NCBI RefSeq assembly: GCF_008831285.2 | Contig: NC_045138.2 | Location: 35,455,115 to 35,519,114, forward strand | Origin: Nymphaea colorata | Taxonomy: Eukaryota; Streptophyta; Magnoliopsida; Nymphaeales; Nymphaeaceae | Reading direction: 5' to 3' | DNA: 64,000 nucleotides | Shown: in pieces, positions 49,166 through 64,000 of the stretch | How positions within the stretch are numbered: the first letter of the stretch is position 1 | How the letters are laid out: each line of letters starts with the position of its first letter | The notes under the pieces: generated by a model | Databases searched by the model: none | What the model saw: the letters and a program-made list of their open reading frames with translations, nothing else | What the model was told of the DNA's origin: nothing | Program-made: the position numbers and the translations under genes

Positions 49166-52100
49166 ATGGCCGCGATTTCTGGCTACGTGCCGGTGCTTCT
49201 CCCTCGGCATACCAACGGAACCGCCGAGCCAGCAGCGAGGCGCTTAGTCGTTCCTCTGAGGCAGAAACACGTAAAGCCGGTTTATTTGTCTTTGCCTTAT
49301 GTCTCCCCATCGTTCAATTCGTTCGCTGTCGGCAACGCAAGGCATCGAGCTTCCTTCTTCTGCCCGTTTGCTGCTCAAGGTGAGACCACAGAAACGGAAA
49401 ATGTCGACGGAACCGAAGTTCTGGTAAACCCCAACTCGTTTTGTTTTTGAGAGAGAGAGAGAGAGAGAATAGTCGGCATTTTCTTTATTTTTTCTGTGCA
49501 AATTAGTCGTTTCGCTTGATGTCCGGTCGCTAATGCTGGGAACCATTTGAGTGCCGTAGATTTATGTAGGGACTAGGGAGTTGCGTTACGGGTAGTTTTT
49601 CATTCATGCTGGTTTATTTGTCCTTTCATGTTTCCCTCTTTGTTGGAGCAAGATGGATGAGTACCATACTTATGCTTTTGCGCGCGAATGTGCTTATGGT
49701 GAGTAATCTATAAGGGCGAAGGATTTAACAAGTGGGTAGATTGTTTTACTTCACAAACGGCTCCATTTTCTTGACAAAGCCAAAATGAAGACTGGATTTT
49801 CGGTTTGTAAATACAAATCTTGGTTACATGAACATGCCTTGGTGGCGGCTCGATGTTTTCTGTATGGTAAAGATATAATTTCAAGTATTATTTGTTAAAA
49901 ACATGGACGTCGTAATTCTGTTGCTCCGTTGTGTCAGTGTTAGATGCCGGTGCAACTAAATGATTTAGCCAGGAATTAGCGATTCTCGTTTTGTCGTGAG
50001 GGATGGACAAACCCTAGCATGTCTTTCTCACACATGCTATTGAAGGTTCAGTATACGATTCACATTTAGAACCAATTGGTATCAGTTCTGTGAAGATGTA
50101 TTCTCTTTGCGGTATGATGCAGCTTATTTAATCTGGAGGTGGATGTGGGGGTTGACTATGAGCAGAGTACTTCCATTTTCTGTAAATATCGGTACTCGGT
50201 AGTTAGTATTAAAATTAGCCCTCTAGATTCGTTTACAAATGTGCTAAATTGGGCTCCACAAGGCGATCAACATTGAAAATTTGTGCCACAACTTCCGGAT
50301 TGCACAAAATGGAAGGATGATAGGTTGTTGGTTTAGGTGTTTCACAATCTCAGGATGAGAAGTGCTGATGAGGCAAGTGGAACCATAGAATATTAGGTTC
50401 TAGTCATGACCATTTTCTCGCTAGTAAGTAACAATCCAGCTAAAACAAACATCTTAGATATTAGATTTAAATTTCATATTGGTTTGAGGAGAGATGCATG
50501 CCAGATCCAATGCAGATTCCTGAGTAGTATGGTTTAGCAGTCGACTAGATACCTAATTAAGTAACCGTGTATTGCATTGGGATAACGAGAAGCTTGTAGA
50601 ACGACTGTCGGAAAAGCCTTTTGCATGCCAGACCAGTGCGATGATTCATGGTTAGTGGCCAAAGATCAAGGCAGACGTTGAAAATTCAAGTCAAGATGCT
50701 CTGGGTGTTCAATAATATAGCAATATCCCATTTCAGTGGATGTTATCTCATATCTTCTGTATTTAATCAAGTAAAACCCATTTCGCAGACCAATGATAAA
50801 CAAGGAATAGGAATACAGTTGACACGACCAAATGAATGCCTACTTTGGGTTTCAACCATACGGGGACCCCCAATCTAACCATCTCTCTTAACTTCTATGA
50901 TGACATTTCAACTTTTTCCTGCAAACTTTGGTCATTTAGTAAAGTTTTCTTTGGTAGTGTGCTGGTGAACGACATCAGTAACATATAGAACTGCTGACAT
51001 GTATGGGTGATTGGGGACAGGTTAAAAGTATTTATTCGACTACAAATGAAAAGAAGAGAAATCACCTGCTGCAGAAAGGGTTGTGGATCTTTTTGTTGTC
51101 TAATTTATAACCTCACTTTTAAACATTTTTTGGGAAGTTAAGTCTGTCTAGTGATATGTAGTTGTTTATTCTATGTCTATGGGGGTGTCCTCTGTCAGGA
51201 TGGCTTTCACATGGTATTATGTCATTCTCTTCAACTAGCAGATGTCCCACTATCACGCCACAAATTAGGCTGCCAACCTTGTCATGGTCATGTTTGCTAC
51301 TTCATTGTTGAAGTGATGCTTCATTTTTCATTGATCTTCCCCCACCCCCCCCCCTCCCCCAAAAAAAATGCCTCTTGGAACTTCTGTTCACACTGTACCC
51401 TTTTGGGCTTCTGCAATATTTCTACTTCTATTTCATACCTTTCTGCACTTTTTTGAAGTGTTTGAGGAAGTTTGCAGGAAACAGAAGATGGGGCACCAAG
51501 AGAGACTGTGGCAGAGGACAGTGGTTCTGTTGATGTAGAAGAAGAAACCTCAGCTTCGAAGGTGAAGATGGCTCTCCAGTTATACAGAGAAGCACTAGCA
51601 AATGGTGATCAATCTAAAATTACTGAAGTAGAGGCTTTTCTTCAATCGATTGAGGATGAAAAGGCTTCCCTTGCGACAAAAATAGCTGCACTTTCTGTGG
51701 AATTGTCAACAGAGAGGGATAGGGTTCTTAGGATCAGTGCTGATTTTGATAACTTCAGGAAAAGAACAGAGAGGGAGAGGCTCTCATTTGTGTCAAATGT
51801 GCAAGGAGAAGTGATTGAGAAACTTCTGCCTGTATTGGATAATTTTGAGAGAGCGAGGGCTCAAATTAAAGTTACAACAGAAGGTGAAGACAAAATAAAT
51901 AACAGCTACCAGAACATCTATAAGCAGTTTGTGGAGGTCCTGGGATCCTTGGGCGTTGCAGTTGTAGAGACAGTGGGGACTCCTTTCGATCCATTGGTAA
52001 GTTTCGAAACTATTTGATCATACAAGGTTGCTTTATCTGGGCATCTGTTTTTTTTTCCTGTTGCTCCTTGGTGTCTTTTTTAGAAATGTCTGGCTGTATT

Positions 52101-52581
52101 TTCATCTGGTTGTACTTTCATTGTCTGACTGTGGACCCAGCAATCCTTTTGCTAGTTCATAGTTGTGGTCCAATAACAAACTTTCTGTAGCTAAGCCACT
52201 GAGATTGGCATGTGCTTAGACTGATGAGATGGGGTGATCTGATCATCCATGCAGCAAGCTGCCTGAGTGCATTTGTGTACAGTATACCTATTGGTGGTGT
52301 CTTCGTAAGTCATTGTATTTCTGACGTGACTTTGTTGACAGCTGCATGAGGCCATCATGCGTGAAGACTCATCAGAATTTGAAGAAGGAATCATCATTGA
52401 CGAATTCCGCAAAGGATTTAAGTTGGGTGACACACTGTTGCGGCCATCCATGGTGAAAGTTTCTGCTGGTCCAGGCCCTGCAAAGCCTGCTGAAGAAATC
52501 AGGTCGTCAGGTGAGGCTCAAAGCACCGATCAAGACGAGAGGGACGATGCTGGTGATGCTGCAGAACCTACGTCTGGCTAG
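49166..52581 (+). CDS. CGE1: Chloroplast GrpE nucleotide-exchange factor (co-chaperone of plastid Hsp70)
   Basis: The model has three exons: 49166-49423, 51478-51996 and 52342-52581. The joined frame is 1017 nt, 338 residues; introns are 2054 and 345 bp, both phase 0. Residues 1 to about 75 are Arg/Ser-rich and nearly free of acidic residues, like a plastid transit peptide. A Glu/Ser-rich linker follows. A long coiled-coil helix then leads into VLRISADFDNFRKRTERERL, LLPVLDNFERA, VGTPFDP and LHEAIMREDS. The C-terminal beta domain contains RKGFKLGDTLLRPSMVKVS. The FDNFRKRTERER form matches plastid GrpE rather than mitochondrial Mge1. GrpE dimers drive ADP release from stromal Hsp70. The Met at 49166 was chosen because it begins the transit peptide; upstream in-frame codons are not conserved-looking. 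Confidence 0.95.
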
Positions 52582-54457
52582 TATGCTTTGGCTTGTGTTC
52601 TGCTACTCAATTTTGTAGTCCTGACATTTTCTTCTTAGAGCAAACAAGTTATTGGTAACTTAAGGTGAAGATGTGAATTGATTTGTTTCTGGTTTATGAT
52701 TCAACTTTCATCTTCTCCCTTCTGTGGACTTTGCTTCCTCGACCTAGTGCTGCACGATGAGCATTGTAATACTGAATATATATATATATACTGATGCATG
52801 TCCCAATTGCTTCCTGTTGAGAAAGAGAGAGACAGAGATTAATGGTACGCAGAAAGCATCCAAGCGTTGTTTTTTAAATGAATTTCTTGTTTGAAATGCT
52901 TTTGTTATAATTGAAATCACTGGGACCGATCTATTTTATATCGCCTGTCTGACGCTTGCCCCTTGTAAACCGTACTTTTTGACTTTTGGATGCTCTTCAC
53001 AAAATTATGGATGACCTCACTATATTTAGAACCTTAGTCGTTGAGGTATACATAATACTTTTTCAGTCGTCTAAAATATGCAAGGTTTTGAAATCAACAG
53101 CCTGAATTGTTTGGCTGTCTTATTTATATTACATAAAAACGTGACATTTTGTTTCACAAAGTTTCTAATGATAGTCATAACCGAGGACTGTAAAGATGAA
53201 ATAGGAAGCAACTTCAGGGTGAGAGAGGTGAGAAAATGAAGAATGAATCACCATCCTGCCAGCAGGCAATGCCTCCATCCCATGGCCCACTTAAGAAAGG
53301 GCACTGGAGGTCGTACCTTTCTTTGCGAATGCTATAGCAGCGTAGAGTTCCTTTCCCTCTCTTGTATTCTTTAACTTGCTTTCTATAAAACATTCAGAAA
53401 CTGTGTACTTGTGATTGAAAGCTTGTGGCGTTCAAGTGACAGATGTTACTGCTGCGGTTGTGCATAAACGACGATTTGGAAGCTAAAGAGTGAAGGCCGT
53501 CCTTTGAAAACCGAACAGAAACCGGAGCAGTTGGTGGTGCGGAGAAGGATGCCTACGAAGATAAAGTGAGAGGGCCAGAGAGTTGGGGGGACTACCGAAT
53601 ACTGGCTGGGCCACGTGCTTTTAATATAGATATTGTTATTACCACAATTAATTTTAATTAACAGTCAGCAAAAACATCCGGTGAGAAAAGCCATCAAGAA
53701 AGTAGACAGTAAAAGAGGGAAGGGAAAAATCGAGGCGACTTTGTTGCTTGTCATTAGGAGCCCAGGATTCTCGTTCAACCCATATAATTTGGTGAACTGG
53801 CTATAACGATATAAAAATCGTCAAGGCGGCATCAAGTCACCATTGCGGGAAGGCTTTTTGTAGAAAAGCAGGCGCCACAAATTTGCGAGACGTTGATGCT
53901 CTTGAGAAATGGCAACCAAAAGAGCATGGAAGGATAGCCCTGCCCCTGGATGGCACAGCCACACGGTTGGGTGCCACGGCGACACACGGTTGGGTGCCAT
54001 CTACCCAGTGGACAAACAACATTTCGCTTGACGATTTCCATCGGGACTAAGATAGTCCTGGGAGAAGACCAACCAAATCGCACCAAGTAGGGAGAGCAAC
54101 TGGGTTGGCTGCCTTCCTTGCTTCTCACGCCGGTAGCAACAGCCTCTGACCATCAGCCAGTAGCTAGACAGCAACATTTCAAACAAACGACATCACCAGT
54201 ACAGTGGACTTGTGATGTGGGACAACATATTTGAGGAACAGGTTATAGCCTATATAATATTACCGACAGCAACTGAAGGAATTCCCGCAAATAGATCAAG
54301 AGAAATCATACAATCCACACAGATCAATTTCATTAATATAATTGAGTTTCTTTCTGAACAAAACCAGCAAATAACAGAATGGAAAGGGGAACATGAAATG
54401 ATATGCTACGGATGCCAGAAAAAATCGTCTGAAGGCTGTCATCTATAATGCTTCCTG
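52582..54457. other. 3' flanks of two convergent genes, no gene seen
   Basis: The first 250 bases should be GrpE 3'UTR and the bases below 54458 ARF1 3'UTR. An AT repeat lies at about 52778-52791. A 16-base phrase around ACGGTTGGGTGCCA is repeated at about 53961 and 53985. The open frames at 53832-54186 on the minus strand resemble nothing known. Confidence 0.5.
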
Positions 54458-58985
<4,528 letters not shown>

Positions 58986-59188
58986 CGTCCAGAGGAACCG
59001 TTCAATCGACTGAGGCGGGGTGTGGTGAGGGACTGGGGAGTCCTTGCACGCGCGAGGGATCTCGCCGCACGCACAAGACGCGGAGAGGTTTGGAAGTGGG
59101 GCCGGCTAGCGATTGCCGAAAGCCTGGCTTGAGTTGAACGGTGATTTGCAACGCCCAAGCTCGTATCAACTGTACGGGTCTGCACCCA

Positions 59189-59249
59189 TTGGAAAATGCA
59201 GGGATGGCAACAGGCCACATATATACGGGCAAGAAACTTGGCGGAGGGT
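59189..59249. repeat. Direct repeat, copy 1
   Basis: Shares TTGGAAAATG, GGATGGCAACAGGC, an AT-rich spacer and GAAACTTGGCGGAGGG, in order, with 60019-60075. Confidence 0.8.
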
Positions 59250-60018
59250 CACGGTAGCAAAACCGGAAGAGATATGAAGTTGTAGCTGGCTGTTGGAGGG
59301 AGAAAGGGAAAGGACGTGGAGGGGTATGGGTCGACGCCCCCAAATAGAGTTTCCTTGTTCATGATGTGGGTGCGGACGCGATCAATTTCTTGGAGTGGCG
59401 TGGTGGGATATTACTTTAGTGCGCAAAAAGGTCAATGTGATGCGCTTTGCTTTTGACCGCTCACCTTGCCTAATTGATTACGTGCCTCCCTAAAGCAACA
59501 GGACAATCGGTGGTGTTTTTGCCGGCGGAGTTGAGGCATTCCATTCGGTCGGATTGGACGCTCCCACTCATCTTTTATCATCACAAACCTAGCTAGTTCG
59601 CCCATGCACGACCTTTCCCTACTCATTGAGGCTCCTGAGCACTCTTAACCCACTATCCCTGCAAAGTAAACATAAAGGAGATTTCACACTCGTCTATACA
59701 ACTGAATTTGTTGAAAACAAGTTTAAAATGAGCTAATAAGCAAATAAAACCATCGAATTTTATGGTGCTTATGGAATCGAACGCATGCGTTGAAGTAATC
59801 ATGACCTTTTCCTATTAATACATTTGCTTGACATATATATAAAACCCGTCTCTATGGCTGAGAATTATAGACAAAAATTCAAAATAATATTACACGACAG
59901 GTTGATGACAATCCTGTCTATGTAAAATTCATGATCAGATCTGTTTCCTGAAAATTGTTATATTATCTCAATGTCAAAATTTATTTGCAAAGAGAGCGGA
60001 ATTTTGAAAGAAGTAATT

Positions 60019-60075
60019 TTGGAAAATGTAGGAATGGCAACAGGCTGTATATATATAAGAAACTTGGCGGAGGGA
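60019..60075. repeat. Direct repeat, copy 2
   Basis: Second copy of 59189-59249, with a few substitutions and a shorter AT spacer. It lies directly next to the malectin-like pseudogene. Confidence 0.8.
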
Positions 60076-60114
60076 TAGGAGGAAAAATTCCTGGGCATGT
60101 AGTAATCTCGGTGT

Positions 60115-60780
60115 AGCACTATCCCTGCAAAATATATGAGGAATAGGTACTCATCGCCTTTTGCTGCCGGGGTCCAACGGATATTTATAGTAGTCCTCAA
60201 GTATTCAACAGTTTGCAGGACCATGGATGATACCAAGAACATGCCAATATACTCTATTCTAATAGTGGTGGTAACGTGAGATGCGTAGCCGTTGTAATAT
60301 GGCGTGCATGTAACATCATGAGACATGTCTTCTTCAATCTGCACGAACACAATCATGTTGTTATGCTGCAACACTCTCTCCACACATACTCCCGAACAGA
60401 AGAAAACATCATCGGAAAACACCGAACCTGGATGGCCTCCTTGAACCAAGCATTAATCCTCCTGTAAGTTTTACGCCCAAAGGAACAGTGGACATTATTG
60501 TAGGTATCACCAACAGGACGTTGCTCCAAACCGGAGATGAAGGTTGGCTTCGGCAGGTTTTACAAGACACACTTATGCTTGACGATTGTGCTGTTGCTAT
60601 AATCCCAGTCCACAGACTGTGACTTGCATTGTCCAGCATCACCGTGTCCCATTGTTCATCTCCCAGCTAGAGGTCGAAGGTGGGCAGCATGTTCTGGCCA
60701 TCGTAGTTGCCGTACATGAAAGAAGCTCGAATCAGGAATCGGTTCCCCAGTCAGTGGTGTCAAGCTGTGGCAATTTCTTT
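60115..60780 (-). pseudogene. Malectin-like receptor kinase extracellular domain, broken
   Basis: Pieces of a malectin-like domain are spread over different minus-strand frames. RFLIRASFMYGNYDG near 60700-60745 is the signature block and is followed by LPTFDL, an in-frame TAG at 60667-60669, then the QWDTVMLDNAS region. TFISGLEQRPVGDTY near 60490-60550 lies in another frame. SSMVLQTVEYLRTTINIRW, WTPAAKGDEY and IYFAGI lie near 60130-60240. The order matches the extracellular region of plant malectin-like LRR receptor kinases. At least one stop and at least two frame changes are needed to join the pieces. No LRR or kinase domain follows, so this is a fragment. Confidence 0.85.
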
Positions 60781-61988
60781 TGTTTCCCCAGAACCGATGT
60801 AGGGGATTTTTTTTTCTGAAGTGCAGATGTAAACTGGTTTATCCAGGGAAGTCGACCTTTCTGGATGCCCGCCGTTCAGATTTACACATGTTTACGGACG
60901 TGCCTTCCTTATGACCTTAATTTGAAAGAATCTTCTACTCAAAATCATCGCTGTACTTGCAGTTTGACAGGTAGATGTTCAAAGATAACAAAAGCTCCCT
61001 TTCTGCCTCTGATCTGACTACTCATTGTTTCCACTACTCCACACAAACTGGTCAAACGGAACCCCTGTAAATGACGCTTTGAAACGCTCGTTCAAATAAG
61101 ATGAAACAAAACAATTTCCCCGTATTTTCAACTCGAGTAAGCCAATTCAGGCTTAACATGGCTTGAAACAAAAGCGACACGAGTGTTCCATCATCCGCTT
61201 CAATTCAGCAAGACCAATTTGTTTGGAGTATAAGCACAATATTTTTGGAAAATTAGGATCTCACCTTATAGGGCATTAGCTGCAGTCAAGAAAATATAGC
61301 CTCAATTTGAAATATAAAAACTTGAAATTGAATCGAACTTCTGAAAGGGGCAAAAGAATAGGACCCAACAAAAACCCCTCGAAGTCTTCATCTGTATACA
61401 GCACAACAATGCAAATCATGCAATGCCAACTGAGCTCATTCGTTAACTTCTGAGGATGCATACCGATGAATGCACCGAAATGCCATTACGCCATGTTCAT
61501 TGCAGACATACTCCGAGTGCAACAGGAACCAGCATGTGCCAGAGCCCAATAACTTGATGGGCCCACTATGGCATTGTCTTTAAATCCCTATCATCAGTCC
61601 TTCATAGAAGTCGATCCTGTCCATGGATCATAACAGCTCCATGATCCTCACCTTCCACACCAACGTATAACTACCATTCATCACTCAAAAGCCTCGAGGC
61701 AGAGCTGCACAAATCGCTGCATTTCAAACCATGGTTGTCCTATGTAGTTACATAACTGTAGATGTTATCCAGCAGCCTGCACCTATGCTTAATCCCTGTA
61801 TAAATATATAGGGAAAATAAACCATCAGAGGAGGTTCAACTGATGCAGCTTGCAGATTATTGCAAAAAGGAAAAAAGAAAAAATATTTTTCAAGCTTGTG
61901 ATTCAGAATGAACCTGCACGTACAGAAGGCTTACCACTTTGGTCTTCTAACCTGTAAACTACCCAATGGGACACTTCCACAGTAGATA
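60781..61988. other. Intergenic and probable gyrase A 3'UTR, no gene seen
   Basis: The stretch just below 61989 should include the gyrase A 3'UTR. Upstream pieces of the malectin-like domain could extend slightly beyond 60780 but were not recognised with confidence. Nothing else is supported. Confidence 0.5.
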
Positions 61989-63875
61989 TCATTCTTTGAA
62001 CTCAGCATCATGATCTGTTGCAGATATCAGTGACGCAGATTGAATCTTCCCCGCAAGCTCCAGTCTCATAAGAATAACACCCCTGGAACACCACAAACAA
62101 ACATTGAGCACTCAAATCCTGCTTTTATTTGTTGCAGAAGCATGAAATGAAAGAAATTCCGAATTATTTTCACAAAGAAAAAATTATGGTATAGGACCCT
62201 ACTCAAATCCAGACAAACACTCGGAAGTATTGCTAACACATCGCATCAGCCAATAAGTTGCATATTGCCAATAAATCAAAATTGACAAGGAGTGCAAAAC
62301 TGCCCCCTTCCACTATCAGTCAATATAGGGGCCCTATCTGCAAAATTGGTTTTGTATTGACTGATACACAGAAGCAGCTATTAAATGTTTTTTTTCTGAA
62401 TTTTAATATAGAAAATCATTTTAGATGGCCACTACGGGCTGAAAGACACTGATGGGTACTAGCCCAAATGCCATATTGGTTTGATAAAAAAACAGAAACT
62501 GATTCCATATATATATAAAAGATTGCTAGTTTGCACTCAAGGCCAGCAGAATGTGATACCACATGAAGAGCATGGATGTTCATGCAATATTTCAAGGCAC
62601 CAAATTCATGAGATGTCTGTTCAGTTTGACCAACAAATAACCACCCAGCATGGAAAGAACTACTAGTTTCTGGAATGAAGTCTTAGAATGCAATATGAAA
62701 CCTTGAGGATGCTCGAATGAGGACTGTTTTAAATATATGAACATTTGTGAGTTCCTTGATCACAGTATGACATAATAATTCATCCACCCGGTTTGGCAAA
62801 TCAACTAAAAAAGGCACACAATGCAACATCATGTTCACTTCGTTTCACGCATTGCCATTTGGTCAGCTTAAGTCTACAAAAAGTTGCAACTGCTACATCG
62901 TTAAAGATGAAGACAAAGTTTGCTTTGGTATAATAAAACCAGCTAGATAGGCACTTGGGAAATAATTATCAATTGTAAATGAGAAGAACAAGATGACTTC
63001 ATCAATCTTACCTTGCAAAACGTGACTGGATTGAAACATCTCTAACCTTGATTCTATTGACTGTTCCACTTTGACTTACTAAAACAACTTGTTCATCACT
63101 TTCACCATCATCTAGCACAAAGTAACCACTGATATAAGTTATACACACCCTTAGCAATAAAATAAAACATAAGGTAAGACATGTAAAGCCATAATCAAGA
63201 AAGAAAACAGAGTACCAGATAATGAAAACCCAACGACAAAGACAGCAGCAATATGGTCATCTGGGTTAAGCTGTCAAACAAAAAAACCAAAACAAAGATG
63301 AAGGGTAAATCAGCATTTCATTAGCAACTTAGACCCACGTACATCAAAAATTTAATCAACAGCATAGCCATAGATAACCATCTCCTAGCCGCAACACTAT
63401 GACTGCTCCAGAAATGCACGAAAAATGGCTAGTATGAGACTTCCCTTATCAACCAGACTAACCTATTTATGGGCAAATTAACATAGCCTTGCGGCTTGCG
63501 CACATCAAACACATCGTATTTATTGCTTTCAAACTACATTATACTAAATTCTACGTGTGAAAGCTGACAATGGACACCTTTTGTACCCTCCAGCTGCATC
63601 CATGGGACATAAAAAAAGAAATTACATCGAAGATGCAGAAGTCAAGTACACGTATTAACTGACTATTACAAACTATGAATACTGATGGATGAAGCACAAT
63701 GCTACCTAAGTTGCAGCTTCAAGGAGGTTATGACAAGGAAAGAGACATCGGACTTACCTTATAACCAACCAAGCCAACTCTCCTTAGAGGTGACAGTCGG
63801 AATTGTCTTAGTGATACACGCTTCCCATAACCACCTTCTGATATGAAGAGCAGCCATGGACCTGCATCTTTATGC
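61989..63875 (-). CDS. GYRA: DNA gyrase subunit A, organellar, 3' end (partial)
   Basis: Four terminal exons are visible: 63875-63758, 63270-63216, 63111-63012 and 62082-61989, with GT-AG ends and matching phases (entry phase 2, then 0, 1, 2). They encode the end of the C-terminal beta-pinwheel that wraps DNA. Landmarks are PWLLFISEGGYGKRVSL, RRVGLVGYK, VVLVSQSGTVNRIKVRDVSI, SRFARGVILMRL and GKIQSASLIS, with the stop at 61989-61991. This is the repeated GyrA strand pattern, including the gyrase-type VILMRL end. Plant gyrase A is nuclear-encoded and goes to plastids and mitochondria, where with GyrB it introduces negative supercoils. The rest of the gene, including the catalytic Tyr domain and the targeting peptide, lies beyond base 64000. 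Sequence from 63876 to 64000 looks like intron. Confidence 0.95.
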
Positions 63876-64000
63876 CTGCAGTGAAAAGTTCAGGAAATAA
63901 TGTGATTAACTCTATTACGAAACCAAATAAAACAATAAAGAAAGAAAGACCATGGTACAGAAGAATAAGGACCGCCAGTTAATGAGATAACTACAAACTT

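Larger units (their letters stand above)
58986..60114. other. Intergenic, no intact gene
   Basis: Contains two diverged copies of a 57-61-bp sequence (59189-59249 and 60019-60075), both beginning TTGGAAAATG and containing GAAACTTGGCGGAGGG. No coding sequence was recognised. Confidence 0.55.

Noticed and set aside
48925-49383. 152-codon plus-strand frame overlapping GrpE exon 1
   Set aside because: It lies in a different frame from the conserved GrpE protein and shows no similarity itself.
53832-54186. Overlapping minus-strand open frames
   Set aside because: They have no recognisable motif, overlap each other in different frames, and lie in the 3' flank of two genes.
60586-60819. Plus-strand 77-codon frame
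   Set aside because: Antisense to the malectin-like blocks, which explain the open frame.

Overview
The window is nuclear DNA from a flowering plant, probably a dicot, magnoliid or another lineage with long introns. The evidence is GT-AG spliced genes with AT-rich introns of up to 5.1 kb, many CT/GA and AT microsatellites, plant-type retrotransposons, and plant-specific products (a GPI-anchored lipid-transfer protein, a plastid GrpE, an organellar DNA gyrase A). Species cannot be told from the sequence. Exon models were assembled by hand from reading frame, splice-site and phase continuity. All six complete spliced models close in frame.

Layout: 1-1805 is a decayed L1-type LINE (minus). 5264-10794 is a structurally complete Ty3/gypsy chromodomain retrotransposon (minus) with 406-bp LTRs, a 5-bp target-site duplication, a primer-binding site and a polypurine tract; pol carries a frameshift and an in-frame stop. 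15163-18532 (minus) is a GPI-anchored non-specific lipid-transfer protein gene in which an exon was tandemly repeated inside the gene, predicting up to four 8-Cys domains. 20519-29963 (minus) encodes TOM40. 32121-37476 (minus) encodes a NUFIP-type box C/D snoRNP assembly factor. 39848-45567 (minus) encodes an AGD14-like ARF-GAP, with a TATA box and a 5'UTR intron upstream. 49166-52581 (plus) encodes plastid GrpE. 54458-58527 (minus) encodes ARF1, ending in a two-codon exon. About 60115-60780 (minus) is a malectin-like receptor pseudogene. 61989-63875 (minus) is the 3' end of organellar DNA gyrase A, which runs out of the window.

The genes are housekeeping genes for different pathways and do not form a cluster: organelle import (TOM40), plastid protein folding (GrpE), organelle DNA topology (gyrase A), vesicle traffic (ARF1 and an ARF-GAP, which belong to the same biochemical cycle) and snoRNP assembly. 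AGD14 and GrpE are head to head, about 2.7 kb apart; GrpE and ARF1 are tail to tail. The best candidate for something new is the multi-domain lipid-transfer protein gene. Its duplicated exons are all phase-1 symmetric, so any subset can be spliced in frame. Its two internal introns are only 68 and 73 bp, and each intron starts with a CT microsatellite at the splice donor.
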